DNA of 64,000 bases, taken from assembly GCF_017352135.1 (NCBI RefSeq), contig NZ_CP071454.1, forward strand, positions 4,427,001-4,491,000. Reading direction: 5' to 3'. The notes below the pieces were generated by a model that made no database searches, was not told the DNA's origin, and was given only the letters and a program-made list of their open reading frames with translations. Position numbers and translations under genes: made by a program. The first letter of the stretch is position 1. The number at the start of each line of letters is the position of its first letter. This DNA comes from Rhizobium lentis. Its GTDB lineage: Bacteria > Pseudomonadota > Alphaproteobacteria > Rhizobiales > Rhizobiaceae. Below are positions 1-8,771 of this stretch, piece by piece.

Positions 1-258
1 ATCGCCATTGCCGCCTCCGAAGGCCGCAGCCACCCGGTCTTCGGTCTCTGGCCGGTGACATTGGCGGCCGATCTCGAAGCCTGGATCGCCACGGACGAAA
101 AGCGCCGCGTGCGCGACTTCCTGTTGCGGCATGACGTTACGGAAGTGGCATTCCCGCTTCATCCGACACGCGCCAGCCTGCTCGACCCCTTTTTCAACAT
201 CAATACGCCCGACGACCTCGTCGAGGCGGAACGCTGGCTGGAGGCCCTTCGCACATGA
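1..258 (+). CDS. mobA: Molybdenum cofactor guanylyltransferase, C-terminal part
   Basis: The frame is open from the first base of the window, so this is the last 85 codons of a gene that starts upstream. The ending, with PFFNINTPDDLVEAERWL, is typical of MobA, which transfers GMP from GTP to molybdopterin in the cytoplasm to make the bis-MGD cofactor of molybdoenzymes. The catalytic N-terminal nucleotide-binding motif lies outside the window. The stop codon overlaps the start of mobB by four bases (ATGA), so the two are probably translated together. The call rests on the C-terminal motif plus the mobB neighbour. Confidence 0.88.
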   Translation: MAIAASEGRSHPVFGLWPVTLAADLEAWIATDEKRRVRDFLLRHDVTEVAFPLHPTRASLLDPFFNINTPDDLVEAERWLEALRT

Positions 259-773
259 CGGCACCAAAAGTCTTCGGCATCGCCGGCTGGAAGAACTCCG
301 GCAAGACAGGGCTTGCCGTCCGGCTGGTGACCGAGTTCACCCGCCGCGGCTATAAAATCTCGACGATCAAGCACGCCCATCATGATTTCGACATCGACAA
401 GGTCGGTGCCGACAGCTACCGCCACCGCCAGGCCGGCGCTCACGAAGTCACCATCGTCTCCGGCACCCGCTACGCCATCATGCACGAGCTGCGAGGCGCC
501 GCCGAACCGGAATTCGACGAGGTTCTCGCCCGGCTTTCCCCCTGCGACCTCGTCCTGATCGAGGGCTACAAGCGCGAGCCCATCCCGAAGATCGAGGCTC
601 GCCGCCTCGAAGCGGCAAACCGTACGCCGCTTGCGCCCGATGATCCCTATATCGCGGCCATCGCCACCGATCATCCCGTCACGGACACGGCCCTGCCCGT
701 CTTCGACCTCGACGACACCGCCGCCATCGCCGATTTCATCGCTGAGATCGTCGGTCTTGAGGCTCGACCTTAG
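255..773 (+). CDS. mobB: Molybdopterin-guanine dinucleotide biosynthesis protein MobB
   Basis: This 172-residue protein has a P-loop near its start (GWKNSGKT, residues 11-18) and the MobB-type stretch STIKHAHHDFDIDKVGADSYRH, followed by LVLIEGYK, where the acidic residue corresponds to the Walker B region. MobB is a small GTP-binding adapter that helps MobA load guanine nucleotide onto molybdopterin. It overlaps mobA by four bases. Its stop codon overlaps the stop of the convergent histidine kinase gene by a few bases, so there is no room for a terminator between them. Confidence 0.93.
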   Translation: MTAPKVFGIAGWKNSGKTGLAVRLVTEFTRRGYKISTIKHAHHDFDIDKVGADSYRHRQAGAHEVTIVSGTRYAIMHELRGAAEPEFDEVLARLSPCDLVLIEGYKREPIPKIEARRLEAANRTPLAPDDPYIAAIATDHPVTDTALPVFDLDDTAAIADFIAEIVGLEARP

Positions 774-2857
774 CTCGCCGATTTCAGAGGCAGATCCATC
801 TCGCTTGCCAACGCCTTGTGAATTTCCCTCGCAAGCTTGGCCTGGTTGTACGGCTTTGCCAGCCTTGGAAGATCGACCTCTGCGCCGGCAGGAAGATCGG
901 CATAACCTGTCGCCAGCACGATCGGCAGTTTCGGCCGAATGGTCCGCACCGCCTGTGCAAGCTGCGCGCCGGTCATGCCGGGCATCGAATAGTCGGTAAT
1001 CATCACGTCGAAATGCCCACCGCTTCGGATAAGTTCCAGCGCCTGCGAGCCGGAGTTTGCTTCCACGACATCATGGCCGAGATCTTCAAGCATCTCGACC
1101 GAACTCATGGCGATCAAGGTGTCATCATCGACCAGAAGGATCTTCAACCTGGATGCGGCCTGCGCAGGGGCCATATCGGTCTCAGCCGGCTGTTCGGGGC
1201 GCCGTTCCGTCGCCGGAAGCCATAATTCGGCAGTCGTTCCCACGCCGGGTTTGCTCGCCAGGCGCAACGCCCCGTTGAGCTGAACGGCAAGGCCATGGAT
1301 CATCGACAGCCCAAGGCCCGTGCCCTTTCCAAGCTCCTTGGTCGAGAAGAAGGGATCGACGGCCTTCTTCAGCGTCGCCTCGTCCATCCCGCTGCCGTTA
1401 TCGGTCACACTGAGGACGATATAGGTCCCCTGGCCGAGGTCGCCGCCGACAGCCATGACCTGTTCTTCGCGCAGCGAGATCGACAGCGAGCCTCCATCCG
1501 GCATCGCATCGCGCGCGTTGACGGCAAGGTTGAGCAGCGCCAATTCGACCTGGTTGGCATCGACCAGCGCCGGCTGCAGCGCCGGCGGAAGCTGGGCTTC
1601 AATGCTGACGGACGATCCTACCGAGCGACGCAACAGGTCGTTCATGCCCGATACCAGCTCGGCCAGATCGACTGGCTTCACCTGCAGATCCTGCCGTCTG
1701 GCGAAAGCCAACAGACGCTGCGTCAGGGCCGCGCCGCGGCGGGCGCCCTGAAGCGCGCCATCGATCAAGCGCGACGCTTTCCGGTCTCCCGCGACATGCT
1801 TGCCGAGCAGTTCGAGATTGCCGAGAACGACCATCAGCAGATTGTTGAAATCATGTGCGACGCCGCCGGTGAGTTGGCCGATGGCCTCCATCTTTTGCGA
1901 ATGGCGAAGCTGCTCCTCCGCCTTCTCACGTTGGGCAACCTGCTCGAGCAGGCTCTGGTGAGCCGCATGGACCTCGGCCGTTCGCTCCCTCACCCGCTCT
2001 TCGAGGCTCTCGTTCAGCCGCCTGAGGTTCTCCTCGCTGGTCTTGCGCGCCGTGGCATCGGAGGAAACGCCGACGAGCTTCTTTGCCGATCCATAGCGAT
2101 CCGTGTAGAGCTGCGCGTGCACCTCCGCCCAGTGAATAGAGCCGTCCGGCCATATCGTCCTGTGTTCGACCGAATAATCGCGTCCTGTTTCGATCGTCCG
2201 GTCCAGGCTTGCCTGCACGAGGTGTCGGTCGTCGGGATAGATGCTCTTTACCAGGTCCTCATAGGTGAATTCCTCGTGCGGCCCTCGGCCGAAGACTGCC
2301 TTGCAGGTATCGGACGCTGACAAATTCATCGAGGAGAGTTCGAGCTCCCATGCACCCAGGCGCCCGGCAGCAAGCGCGGTTTGCAATCGCCGCTCCCCCT
2401 CGCTCAGCGCCTCGAGATGGGCGCGTGCCTGGTATTGCCGCAGCCGACCCCGAAACGCGGTCCTGGCAATACTGATGAAGGAGGTCGCGTGAAAAGGTCT
2501 TTCCAGGAAGGTAACGTTGGCAAGAACCTCGGAAAGTCTGGCAGCTGCGGGATTCCGCTCAGGCCCTCCGCCCCGCGTGGTGAGCACGATGAACGGCAGA
2601 TCCGACCAGCTTGGCTGCGCCGAAATCCAGGCTGCAACCTGCTTCAGATCGCTTGAGCGGACAGCCTCCTCCGTCAGCACGCCGAATGCGACATCGTCAT
2701 CGAGCAAGGCTGCGAACATCGGAAGGTCCGGAGCAGTAACCGCTGTCACGCCGGCTTCGTTCACGAGAGATACCGCCACCAGGGCATCACGCCCTGTTGG
2801 AGTGTAGATCAGCGCCTTTGGTTTGCCGGAATTAGGAATTGCCGCTATCCCCGCCAT
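770..2857 (-). CDS. Hybrid sensor histidine kinase with pseudo-receiver, PAS and receiver domains
   Basis: From the ATG at 2857 the protein is 695 residues. The N-terminal 130 residues look like a degenerate receiver fold. They are followed by a PAS/PAC domain at about 150-270, a coiled-coil linker, a HisKA box with [11 protein letters not shown] (phosphoacceptor His near 335), an ATPase domain with the N box NLAVNARDA and [10 protein letters not shown], and a C-terminal receiver with ITDYSMPGM (phosphoacceptor Asp near 622). There are no membrane segments, so it should be a cytoplasmic sensor. The start overlaps the end of the upstream kaiC-like gene by 26 bases, which points to co-transcription. 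A longer frame reaches 2890, but the internal ATG gives a cleaner N-terminus; neither has a strong ribosome binding site. Confidence 0.9.
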   Translation of the reverse strand: MAGIAAIPNSGKPKALIYTPTGRDALVAVSLVNEAGVTAVTAPDLPMFAALLDDDVAFGVLTEEAVRSSDLKQVAAWISAQPSWSDLPFIVLTTRGGGPERNPAAARLSEVLANVTFLERPFHATSFISIARTAFRGRLRQYQARAHLEALSEGERRLQTALAAGRLGAWELELSSMNLSASDTCKAVFGRGPHEEFTYEDLVKSIYPDDRHLVQASLDRTIETGRDYSVEHRTIWPDGSIHWAEVHAQLYTDRYGSAKKLVGVSSDATARKTSEENLRRLNESLEERVRERTAEVHAAHQSLLEQVAQREKAEEQLRHSQKMEAIGQLTGGVAHDFNNLLMVVLGNLELLGKHVAGDRKASRLIDGALQGARRGAALTQRLLAFARRQDLQVKPVDLAELVSGMNDLLRRSVGSSVSIEAQLPPALQPALVDANQVELALLNLAVNARDAMPDGGSLSISLREEQVMAVGGDLGQGTYIVLSVTDNGSGMDEATLKKAVDPFFSTKELGKGTGLGLSMIHGLAVQLNGALRLASKPGVGTTAELWLPATERRPEQPAETDMAPAQAASRLKILLVDDDTLIAMSSVEMLEDLGHDVVEANSGSQALELIRSGGHFDVMITDYSMPGMTGAQLAQAVRTIRPKLPIVLATGYADLPAGAEVDLPRLAKPYNQAKLAREIHKALASEMDLPLKSAS

Positions 2858-4343
2858 CGCGCGACATGAGGGACATCGTGTCTGAAACAAACTCCGGAAC
2901 GCCGCGCAGCACTCCCTGGAATCCGGCGAGCGGTCCTCCGAATGTCAGGCCCGACGCGTCGATGCGATATTCCCGGATCGTATCCTCGTGGAAACCCGTC
3001 CTCTTCTTGATCACCGAAACGGCACGGCGGACCCTGCCGGCCGCCTCGAAATAACGCAGCAGAATGACGGTATCGGCGAGATAGGTGACGTCGACCGGCG
3101 ACTTCATGTCGCCGACGAGCCCGTGCTGGGCAACGGTCAGGAAGGTGTTCGCGCCTTGCCGGTTCAAATATTGCAGCAGTTCGTGCATGTGGAGGATCAA
3201 CGAATTTTCATCGGGCATCGCCGCCTGATATCCGTTGATGCTGTCGATGAGGACGGTCTTGGCACCCGACTTGTCGACGCAATCCCGCACGCGATACGCA
3301 AATTCGCCGGGCGACAATTCGGCTGCGTCAACCTGCTCGATATGGACGAGACCCGAGTCCCTCATCGCCTCGATATCCATGCCGAGCGCCTTGAGCCGTC
3401 CGAAGAGCAGCCCGAGTTCTTCATCGAAAATGAAGGCCGCCGCCTTCTCTCCTCGCCCGATCGCTGCTGCCAGAAATTGAAAGGAGAAGGTGCTTTTGCC
3501 GGTGCCGGCGGGCCCGAGGATCAACGTACTTGATCCCCTCTCCAGTCCGCCACCCAGGAGAAGATCCAGTTCCGCAATATCGCTCGAAACGTTGTCGCGG
3601 GAGTAACTCGTCCTGTGCTCTGACGCAACCAGGCGCGGAAATACGACGACGCCGCCGGTTTGGATGGTGAAATCATGGTAGCCACCCCGGAAGGCCTGCC
3701 CGCGATATTTTATGACCCTCAGGCGTCGCCTCTCGGAGCCATAGCCGGGTGCCAGTTCCTCGAGATGGATCACGCCGTGCACCACGCTGTGCACCGTCTT
3801 GTCGAGCAAGTCGGACGTCAGGTCGTCGAGCAGAAGCACTGTCGCGCCCTGGCGGGCGAAGTAATGCTTGAGCGCAAGGATTTGCCGGCGATAGCGCAGC
3901 GAGCTCTGGGCCAGCAGCCTTATCTCCGACAGGCTGTCGAGAACCACGCGGCTTGGCTTCACCCGCTCGAACGCCGCGAAGATTTCCTTGGTGGTCTCCC
4001 CAAGCTCCAGATCTGACGAATAAAGCAGGCTCTGCTGCTGGTCGGAATCCAGCAGGCTCTCCGGAGGCACGACCTCGAAGACCTCGATATTGCCGTCGAT
4101 GATCATGCCGTGCGACGCAGCTCCGGCCCGCAGTTCGCTCTCGGTTTCCGAGAGCGTGATGTAGAGCCCGCGCTCGCCAAGCCGCGCGCCTTCGACCAGA
4201 AACTGCAGTGCGATGGTGGTCTTGCCGGCTCCTGGATTTCCCTCGAGGAGAAACACGTGGCCGACAGAAAGGCCGCCCGCCAGGATTGTGTCCAAACCGG
4301 ACACTCCGGTCCGAGCTTTCGTGGCAGGCAGAGCAGTATTCAT
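2832..4343 (-). CDS. KaiC-like double-domain RecA/DnaB-type ATPase
   Basis: The 503-residue protein has two KaiC domains, with Walker A motifs GNPGAGKTT (35-43) and GPAGTGKST (277-285). The second domain keeps the paired catalytic glutamates (EE, 308-309), while the first has SE at 65-66. In the segment aligned with the cyanobacterial phosphorylation sites (SPVDVTYLADTVILL, 415-429), Ser431/Thr432 of Synechococcus KaiC correspond to Thr420/Tyr421 and Thr426 to Ser415. AAGGA lies nine bases before the ATG. No KaiA or KaiB gene is nearby; instead the gene overlaps a hybrid histidine kinase downstream. It may be a KaiC-type switch feeding a two-component pathway rather than a clock. The family is clear; the role is inferred. 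Confidence 0.9.
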   Translation of the reverse strand: MNTALPATKARTGVSGLDTILAGGLSVGHVFLLEGNPGAGKTTIALQFLVEGARLGERGLYITLSETESELRAGAASHGMIIDGNIEVFEVVPPESLLDSDQQQSLLYSSDLELGETTKEIFAAFERVKPSRVVLDSLSEIRLLAQSSLRYRRQILALKHYFARQGATVLLLDDLTSDLLDKTVHSVVHGVIHLEELAPGYGSERRRLRVIKYRGQAFRGGYHDFTIQTGGVVVFPRLVASEHRTSYSRDNVSSDIAELDLLLGGGLERGSSTLILGPAGTGKSTFSFQFLAAAIGRGEKAAAFIFDEELGLLFGRLKALGMDIEAMRDSGLVHIEQVDAAELSPGEFAYRVRDCVDKSGAKTVLIDSINGYQAAMPDENSLILHMHELLQYLNRQGANTFLTVAQHGLVGDMKSPVDVTYLADTVILLRYFEAAGRVRRAVSVIKKRTGFHEDTIREYRIDASGLTFGGPLAGFQGVLRGVPEFVSDTMSLMSRDGGDSGNS

Positions 4344-4449
4344 CTATTGGTTCCTTCGTTTTTAAGCTTGAACTAGTAGCGAACGATGGAATGTCAAATA
4401 GACCGCACAGTAGACTTCGGGCTTCCTCAATAGGTTGCCGCCAGGCTGA

Positions 4450-4684
4450 AATAAGCCTCCATCCGCCATAGTGAAGCGCATCGGCGACGACCGCAAAGGC
4501 TGCCGAGGGGAGCCTGCGGCTGGAATAAAAAGATGGGACGAAAGGCGGACACCGGTCTTCGACAAAGGCACCAGCTGCCCGCTTTCCAGATGTGCCTGCA
4601 CGGCTTTCCCGCCGCCTTCGTGAGGCTTTGTTCACGCGCAACGGCGAGGAAGGCGGTCAGGTCATTCCCGCCAGGACGCGGCAT
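4450..4684 (-). pseudogene. Remnant of a LysR-family regulator with the middle deleted
   Basis: From the ATG at 4684 the first codons read as a LysR N-terminus (NDLTAFLAVAREQSLTKAAG, the start of the winged helix). The sequence then jumps directly to a LysR C-terminus: one frame gives VQAHLESGQLV, and after a frame change another gives VEDRCPPFVPSFYSSRRLPS and then AFAVVADALHYGG. About 200 codons between the two ends are missing and at least one frameshift separates the C-terminal pieces. It sits divergently from the cupin gene at 4826, where a LysR regulator of that gene would be expected. This explains most of the 4344-4825 gap. Confidence 0.75.
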
Positions 4685-4825
4685 TCATGAAACTTTCTCA
4701 TAGGTCCTTGCCACCGACGCCACCTTATCGAGGCTGACGCCACGCGCTAACTATGCTCTATCGCGGACGCTCTCGGTCCACCGCGGACGATTGGGTTCGC
4801 AGCCCAAGACACAGGAAGCACGATC

Positions 4826-5167
4826 ATGGAAATCAAACGAAACGGCTCACAGCGATCGGCCAAGGGACCGGCGGATTGGTTCACCGGCACGGTGCGCATC
4901 GACCCGCTGTTCTCCGTCACCGATCCGGCTCGCGCCGCCGGCGCCAGCGTCACCTTCGAGCCCGGCGCCCGCACCGCCTGGCACACGCATCCCCTTGGCC
5001 AGACGTTGATCGTCACCTCGGGCTGCGGTCGGGTCCAGCGCGACGGCGGCCCCATCGAGGAGATTCGGCCAGGAGACGTCATCTGGTTCCCGCCCGGCGA
5101 AAGGCACTGGCACGGCGCAGCGCCGACCACCGCCATGTCCTTTTGTGGCTGCATCTTCACCACCTGA
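4826..5167 (+). CDS. Single-domain cupin protein
   Basis: The 113-residue protein is a compact beta-barrel cupin. The first motif is [12 protein letters not shown] (His53, His55 and Gln59 where many cupins have Glu) and the second is [16 protein letters not shown] (His94, His96), giving a likely metal site. It resembles the small cupins annotated as carboxymuconolactone-decarboxylase-associated or mandelonitrile-lyase-like proteins; the substrate cannot be read from sequence. AGGAAG stands about ten bases before the ATG. The gene ends next to the convergent GST-like gene with no gap. The divergent LysR gene that may once have controlled it is broken. Confidence 0.85.
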   Translation: MEIKRNGSQRSAKGPADWFTGTVRIDPLFSVTDPARAAGASVTFEPGARTAWHTHPLGQTLIVTSGCGRVQRDGGPIEEIRPGDVIWFPPGERHWHGAAPTTAMSFCGCIFTT

Positions 5168-5803
5168 TCATTTCCTCGGTGCCGGCGCATTCTCCAGAAA
5201 AGCCGGTATCGCCTCGAGTCTGCCGACAATCTCTGCAACATTCGGCCATCGACCGAGATCGAAGCCCATGCGTCTTGCGCTGATTGCCTGCGGAAAGAGG
5301 AAAATGTCGGCTATGCCAGGCCGGTCTCCGATGGCGAAAGCGCCATTCCTGCGGCCGGCAATCATCGTCTCGACCGCGGCCATTCCCTCGCCGACCCAAT
5401 GACGGCTCCAGGCGGCAACGGCGTCGGCATCGGCTTGAAAGGCAGCCTTCAGATGCAGGCCGATCCGCGGCGGCAGCAGCGCGTGGATCTCGGCTGCGAT
5501 CGCAAGCGCGATCGAGCGGGCCTGCGCCCTGTCTTCGGCGTTACAGGGCAGGAGCGGCGGCTCAGGCTGAACCTCGTCGAGATACTCCACGATCGCCATC
5601 GACTGGGTGATGAGAACACCGCTATCCGTCAGCAAGGCCGGAACCAGCCCCTGTGGGTTGACGCTGCGATATCCCGCCTGCCGGCTCTCGGCCTCTTCGC
5701 CGAGAATGCCGACCGGCAGCGCTTCGGCCGTCAATCCCTTCAGGGCGAGCGCGATCCGGACCCTCGAAGTCGCCGACGATATTTCGTTCTGGTAGAGTTT
5801 CAC
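5168..5803 (-). CDS. Glutathione S-transferase, maleylacetoacetate isomerase-like
   Basis: Starting at the GTG at 5803, the protein is 211 residues, the normal GST length. It opens with KLYQNEISSATSRVRIALALKG, a zeta-type GST start with the SSxxSxRVRIAL motif that binds glutathione, and continues with VNPQGLVPAL (cis-Pro site) and QSMAIVEYLDE. The C-terminal all-helical domain includes GDRPGIADIFLFPQ. Maleylacetoacetate isomerases have this layout, but no tyrosine degradation gene is nearby, so the substrate is uncertain. GGAG lies eight bases before the GTG. A 49-codon ORF just upstream overlaps this start (GTGA), suggesting translational coupling. Confidence 0.87.
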   Translation of the reverse strand: MKLYQNEISSATSRVRIALALKGLTAEALPVGILGEEAESRQAGYRSVNPQGLVPALLTDSGVLITQSMAIVEYLDEVQPEPPLLPCNAEDRAQARSIALAIAAEIHALLPPRIGLHLKAAFQADADAVAAWSRHWVGEGMAAVETMIAGRRNGAFAIGDRPGIADIFLFPQAISARRMGFDLGRWPNVAEIVGRLEAIPAFLENAPAPRK

Positions 5804-5949
5804 TGTCTTTCTCCATGTTGACCTGAGGAGGCTGCGGACGCCGCCGTGACAAGGCCCGCAAGCGGCGAAGGCTCGCGCGAGCGCACGTCGTAGACGCAGG
5901 GCGCGGCGAAGACCGCCGCTCCCAGAATGCAAATGATCATCAGTCTCAT
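5800..5949 (-). CDS. Small ORF with a signal-like N-terminus, coupled to the GST gene
   Basis: An ATG at 5949 preceded by GGAG at six bases opens a 49-codon frame. It begins MRLMIICILGAAVFAAPCVY, a short positive start and a hydrophobic run like a secretion signal, and ends in a Ser/Ala-rich tail. Its TGA overlaps the GTG start of the downstream GST gene, the same coupling seen between proven genes in this window. I do not recognise a family. It could be a small secreted peptide or just a translated leader; confidence comes only from the binding site, the signal-like start and the overlap. Confidence 0.42.
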   Translation of the reverse strand: MRLMIICILGAAVFAAPCVYDVRSREPSPLAGLVTAASAASSGQHGERQ

Positions 5950-5988
5950 CAAATGCTCCATCGGGAGGCCGACCGACCTCCTTGTTGG

Positions 5989-6405
5989 TCAGGCAACGGT
6001 CAATTCGACATGGATGTTGCCGCGCGTCGCCTTCGAATAGGGGCAGCTCCGATGCGCCTCATCCACCAGCGCCTTTGCGACATCCGCTTCGATGCCAGGC
6101 AGGCTAACCTTGAGACGGGCCTGCAGAAAATAGTCGCCGTCGGTCGTTCCGAGATCGACCTCGGCGTTCACGGCGGTCTCTGCCGGGAGCCTAATCTTCA
6201 GCTTGCCCGCGGCAATGCCGATCGCGCCGATGAAGCAGGCCGACCAGCCGGCCGCGAAAAGCTGTTCCGGATTGGTCCCGGGCCGGGCGCTGCCGGGAGG
6301 TGAGAGCTTGATATCCAGCTGGCCGTCGTCGCTCTGCGAAGCGCCTTCGCGCCCGCCGGTCGTATGGGTCTTGCCGGTATAAAGAACCTTGTCGATCTTG
6401 GTCAT
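5989..6405 (-). CDS. Organic hydroperoxide resistance protein (Ohr/OsmC family)
   Basis: From the ATG at 6405 (AGGAG eight bases upstream) the protein is 138 residues, the usual Ohr size. The two redox cysteines are Cys57 in GWSACFIGAI and Cys121 in RSCPYSKATRGN. Arg19 and Glu48 match the conserved catalytic Arg/Glu of the family. Ohr reduces organic and lipid hydroperoxides using lipoyl-linked thiols in the cytoplasm. No adjacent MarR-type ohrR gene is present, so its regulator must lie elsewhere. The longer upstream frame to 6525 lacks a binding site and is unlikely. Confidence 0.93.
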   Translation of the reverse strand: MTKIDKVLYTGKTHTTGGREGASQSDDGQLDIKLSPPGSARPGTNPEQLFAAGWSACFIGAIGIAAGKLKIRLPAETAVNAEVDLGTTDGDYFLQARLKVSLPGIEADVAKALVDEAHRSCPYSKATRGNIHVELTVA

Positions 6406-6596
6406 GGAACACTCCTTGTTTGCATCGCTTTCCGCGACTGGGCCGCCTTGTGCGGCCGGGTTGACGGAGTGTGGTTTGACTGGCCGATGTATCGCCCATG
6501 TTTCTGAAATTTTGCTAAATGTCACAGAATGTAGCGCCGGCTATTCCGTACATCTTGCCTTACAAATGCCTTGCGATTTTCTCCCACAAACACTTG

Positions 6597-7919
6597 TCAC
6601 CGAAGGGTGATTTCTGCAGCAAGTCCGCCACCGGAGCGATTGTAGAGCCTGAGCGAACCGCCGATCTTGGCCGTTAACTGCTGGGCGATCGCCAGTCCGA
6701 GACCGGTACCGCCTGTCTCCCGGTTACGAGATTGCTCGAGCCGGAAGAAGGGCTGCATCGCCGCTTCGAGCATATCGTCCGGAATGCCGGGTCCGCGATC
6801 CATAACACTGATGACGACGGCATTATCTGCGCCGCGCTCGACGCTGATCTCGGCAGCGCCGGCGAACTTCAGCGCATTGTCGATGAAATTCGACAGGATG
6901 CGGCGCAGGGCATGCGGCTTTGTGAAGACGGCGCCATCGACCAGCCCGACGACCGTGACGGCCTTCCCGGTGTCCTGATAGTCGTAGGCTATGCTGTCGA
7001 TGAACGAGGAGAGGTCGATGCGGGTGTTCTTTTCTCCGCTGCCGTGGGCGCTGCGCGCATAGGCGATCCCGTCCTGCACGAGGCGCTGGATCTCGGCGAG
7101 ATCACTCACCAGCTTGTCCCTCTCGGGTGAATCTTCCGCCATGTCGGCGCGCAGCCGCATGCGGGTGATCGGTGTCTGCAGATCGTGGGAGATCGCCGCC
7201 AATATCTGGACGCGCTCTTCGAGGTAATGGGCGATCCTCTCCCGCATCGCATTGAACGCCCTCGCCGCATGCGCGACTTCGCTCGGCCCCGTTTCGCTCA
7301 AACCAGGGCCGTTGCTATCAGGATCGAGCGCATCTGCGGCGGCGGCGAGCTCTCCGAGCGGCCGGATCGCCAGGCGGACCGCAAACCAGGTGCAGAGGAT
7401 GAGCAGCGCCATCTGGACGGCGAAGACATAGGGTAGCCATTCCGCGATCGGCATGACGCCCCTCGGCGTCACATCAACGGTGAGCGGGCTGCCGTCGCTC
7501 AGCGTCAGATGCGCCTGCAGCCGGTTCACCTCGCCCGGTATCCGCTCGATGCGGATCGGAAAGCGGTGCGCCACGGCCGCCTCTATCTTTCCTGCGATCT
7601 CCCTGCCCTTGCTGGAGGTGTCAGGCACACCCGCCAGGCCAGGCCCGAGCTCGAAACGGTAATTGCCGCGGCTCAGCCAGTCCATTAGGTCGCCGCGCTC
7701 ACCTGGCGGAAGCCGGTCGAGAACAGCAATTGATGTCGCAACGTCGTTCTCCAGCGTGCCGAGCATCACCGCCTTGGCCGACATGTAGCGCTCCATGTAG
7801 AGAACGCTGAAGGAGAGCCCATAAGCCAGGGCCAGACCGATCAAAAGAATCAGAAAGATCCGGGATCGCAGCGTGCTCGGCCACATCAGGCCCGGCAGAA
7901 TGGGAATCTCGGCCCTCAT
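6597..7919 (-). CDS. EnvZ-type membrane sensor histidine kinase
   Basis: The 440-residue protein has a membrane segment at about 20-41, a periplasmic domain of about 120 residues, a second membrane segment at 161-181, a HAMP linker, a HisKA box AAISHDLQTPITRMR with phosphoacceptor His245, an N box (NFIDNALKFAG) and a G box (GGTGLGLAIA). The Gln after HDL and the layout are those of the EnvZ/RstB group. The start overlaps the upstream response regulator gene by four bases (ATGA), so the two form a cognate pair. The signal sensed is unknown. A longer frame reaching into the regulator gene is an out-of-frame shadow. Confidence 0.92.
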   Translation of the reverse strand: MRAEIPILPGLMWPSTLRSRIFLILLIGLALAYGLSFSVLYMERYMSAKAVMLGTLENDVATSIAVLDRLPPGERGDLMDWLSRGNYRFELGPGLAGVPDTSSKGREIAGKIEAAVAHRFPIRIERIPGEVNRLQAHLTLSDGSPLTVDVTPRGVMPIAEWLPYVFAVQMALLILCTWFAVRLAIRPLGELAAAADALDPDSNGPGLSETGPSEVAHAARAFNAMRERIAHYLEERVQILAAISHDLQTPITRMRLRADMAEDSPERDKLVSDLAEIQRLVQDGIAYARSAHGSGEKNTRIDLSSFIDSIAYDYQDTGKAVTVVGLVDGAVFTKPHALRRILSNFIDNALKFAGAAEISVERGADNAVVISVMDRGPGIPDDMLEAAMQPFFRLEQSRNRETGGTGLGLAIAQQLTAKIGGSLRLYNRSGGGLAAEITLR

Positions 7920-8656
7920 TGGCGCGGCTCCGAAATTTCGACCGGAACCGAGAAGACGTAACCTTCGCTGCGCACTGTCTTGATATAGGTTGGCTCGCGC
8001 GCATCGTCCCCCAGCCGCTGGCGCAGGCGACTGACGAGAAGATCGATCGAGCGATCGAAGAGGTCGGCGTCGCGGCCCTGCGTCAAGCTCAGAAGCTGGT
8101 CGCGATTGAGCACACGCTGCGGATGGTCGATGAAGACGCGAAGCAGCCGGTATTCGGCGCCGCTCAGCGCAATCGCGGTCCCCTCCTTGTCGAGAAGGTG
8201 ACGGGCAACCGTATCGAGCCGCCAGTCGCCGAAGGTCAGCAATTGTCCCGCCTCGCTGATCTGCAGGTTGGGCGGCAGCATGCGCGTGCGCCGCAGCACC
8301 GCCTTGATACGGGCGAGAAGCTCGCGCGCGGCGAAAGGCTTGGCAAGATAGTCGTCGGCGCCCATCTCCAAACCGAGGATCCTGTCCATCTCGTCGGTGC
8401 GGGCCGTCAGCATCAGGATCGGGATCGCCTTGTGCCGGCCCGCGCGCAGTTCGCGGCACAGCACCAGCCCGTCGTCGCCCGGCATCATGATGTCGAGCAC
8501 GATCAGGTCGACGGCATTGGCGTCCAGAAAACTGCGCATCTGACGCCCGTCGGCCGCGACGCTGGTCCTGAGACCGTTCTTCTGCAGGTAACCCGAGACC
8601 AGCTCGCGGATTTCACGATCGTCGTCGACGATCAGGATGTGATCGACATGATCCAT
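7916..8656 (-). CDS. OmpR-family response regulator
   Basis: The 246-residue protein has a receiver domain (DDDREIRE acidic cluster at 11-18, phosphoacceptor Asp55 in VLDIMMPGDDG, the conserved Thr and Lys in LTART and AKPFAARELLARIKA) and a C-terminal OmpR winged helix ending VRSEGYVFSVPVE. Such regulators bind tandem direct repeats with a period of about ten bases. It is translated with the sensor kinase downstream. The paired GATACA-N4-GATACA elements at 9927 and 10016, between the neighbouring hydrolase and dipZ genes, have the spacing expected of an OmpR-type site and are candidate targets; that link is an inference. Confidence 0.93.
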   Translation of the reverse strand: MDHVDHILIVDDDREIRELVSGYLQKNGLRTSVAADGRQMRSFLDANAVDLIVLDIMMPGDDGLVLCRELRAGRHKAIPILMLTARTDEMDRILGLEMGADDYLAKPFAARELLARIKAVLRRTRMLPPNLQISEAGQLLTFGDWRLDTVARHLLDKEGTAIALSGAEYRLLRVFIDHPQRVLNRDQLLSLTQGRDADLFDRSIDLLVSRLRQRLGDDAREPTYIKTVRSEGYVFSVPVEISEPRQ

Positions 8657-8771
8657 ATTTGCCTATTCCTCAACGATTGCGGCCGCGCCCGCCGCTTCGT
8701 TCATAACGTCCAAGCGCCAGACGCGACCTACGCATATTCCGCCGGCCCGGGCAACGAGCCTCTGCCGCCGA

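Noticed and set aside
3673..4641. 322-codon minus-strand frame covering the start of the KaiC-like gene
   Set aside because: Most is a frame shadow of the KaiC-like gene; only its first part carries the LysR remnant, reported separately.
6406..6596. OhrR-type operator upstream of ohr
   Set aside because: No convincing TACAATT-type palindrome could be seen, and no ohrR gene is adjacent.
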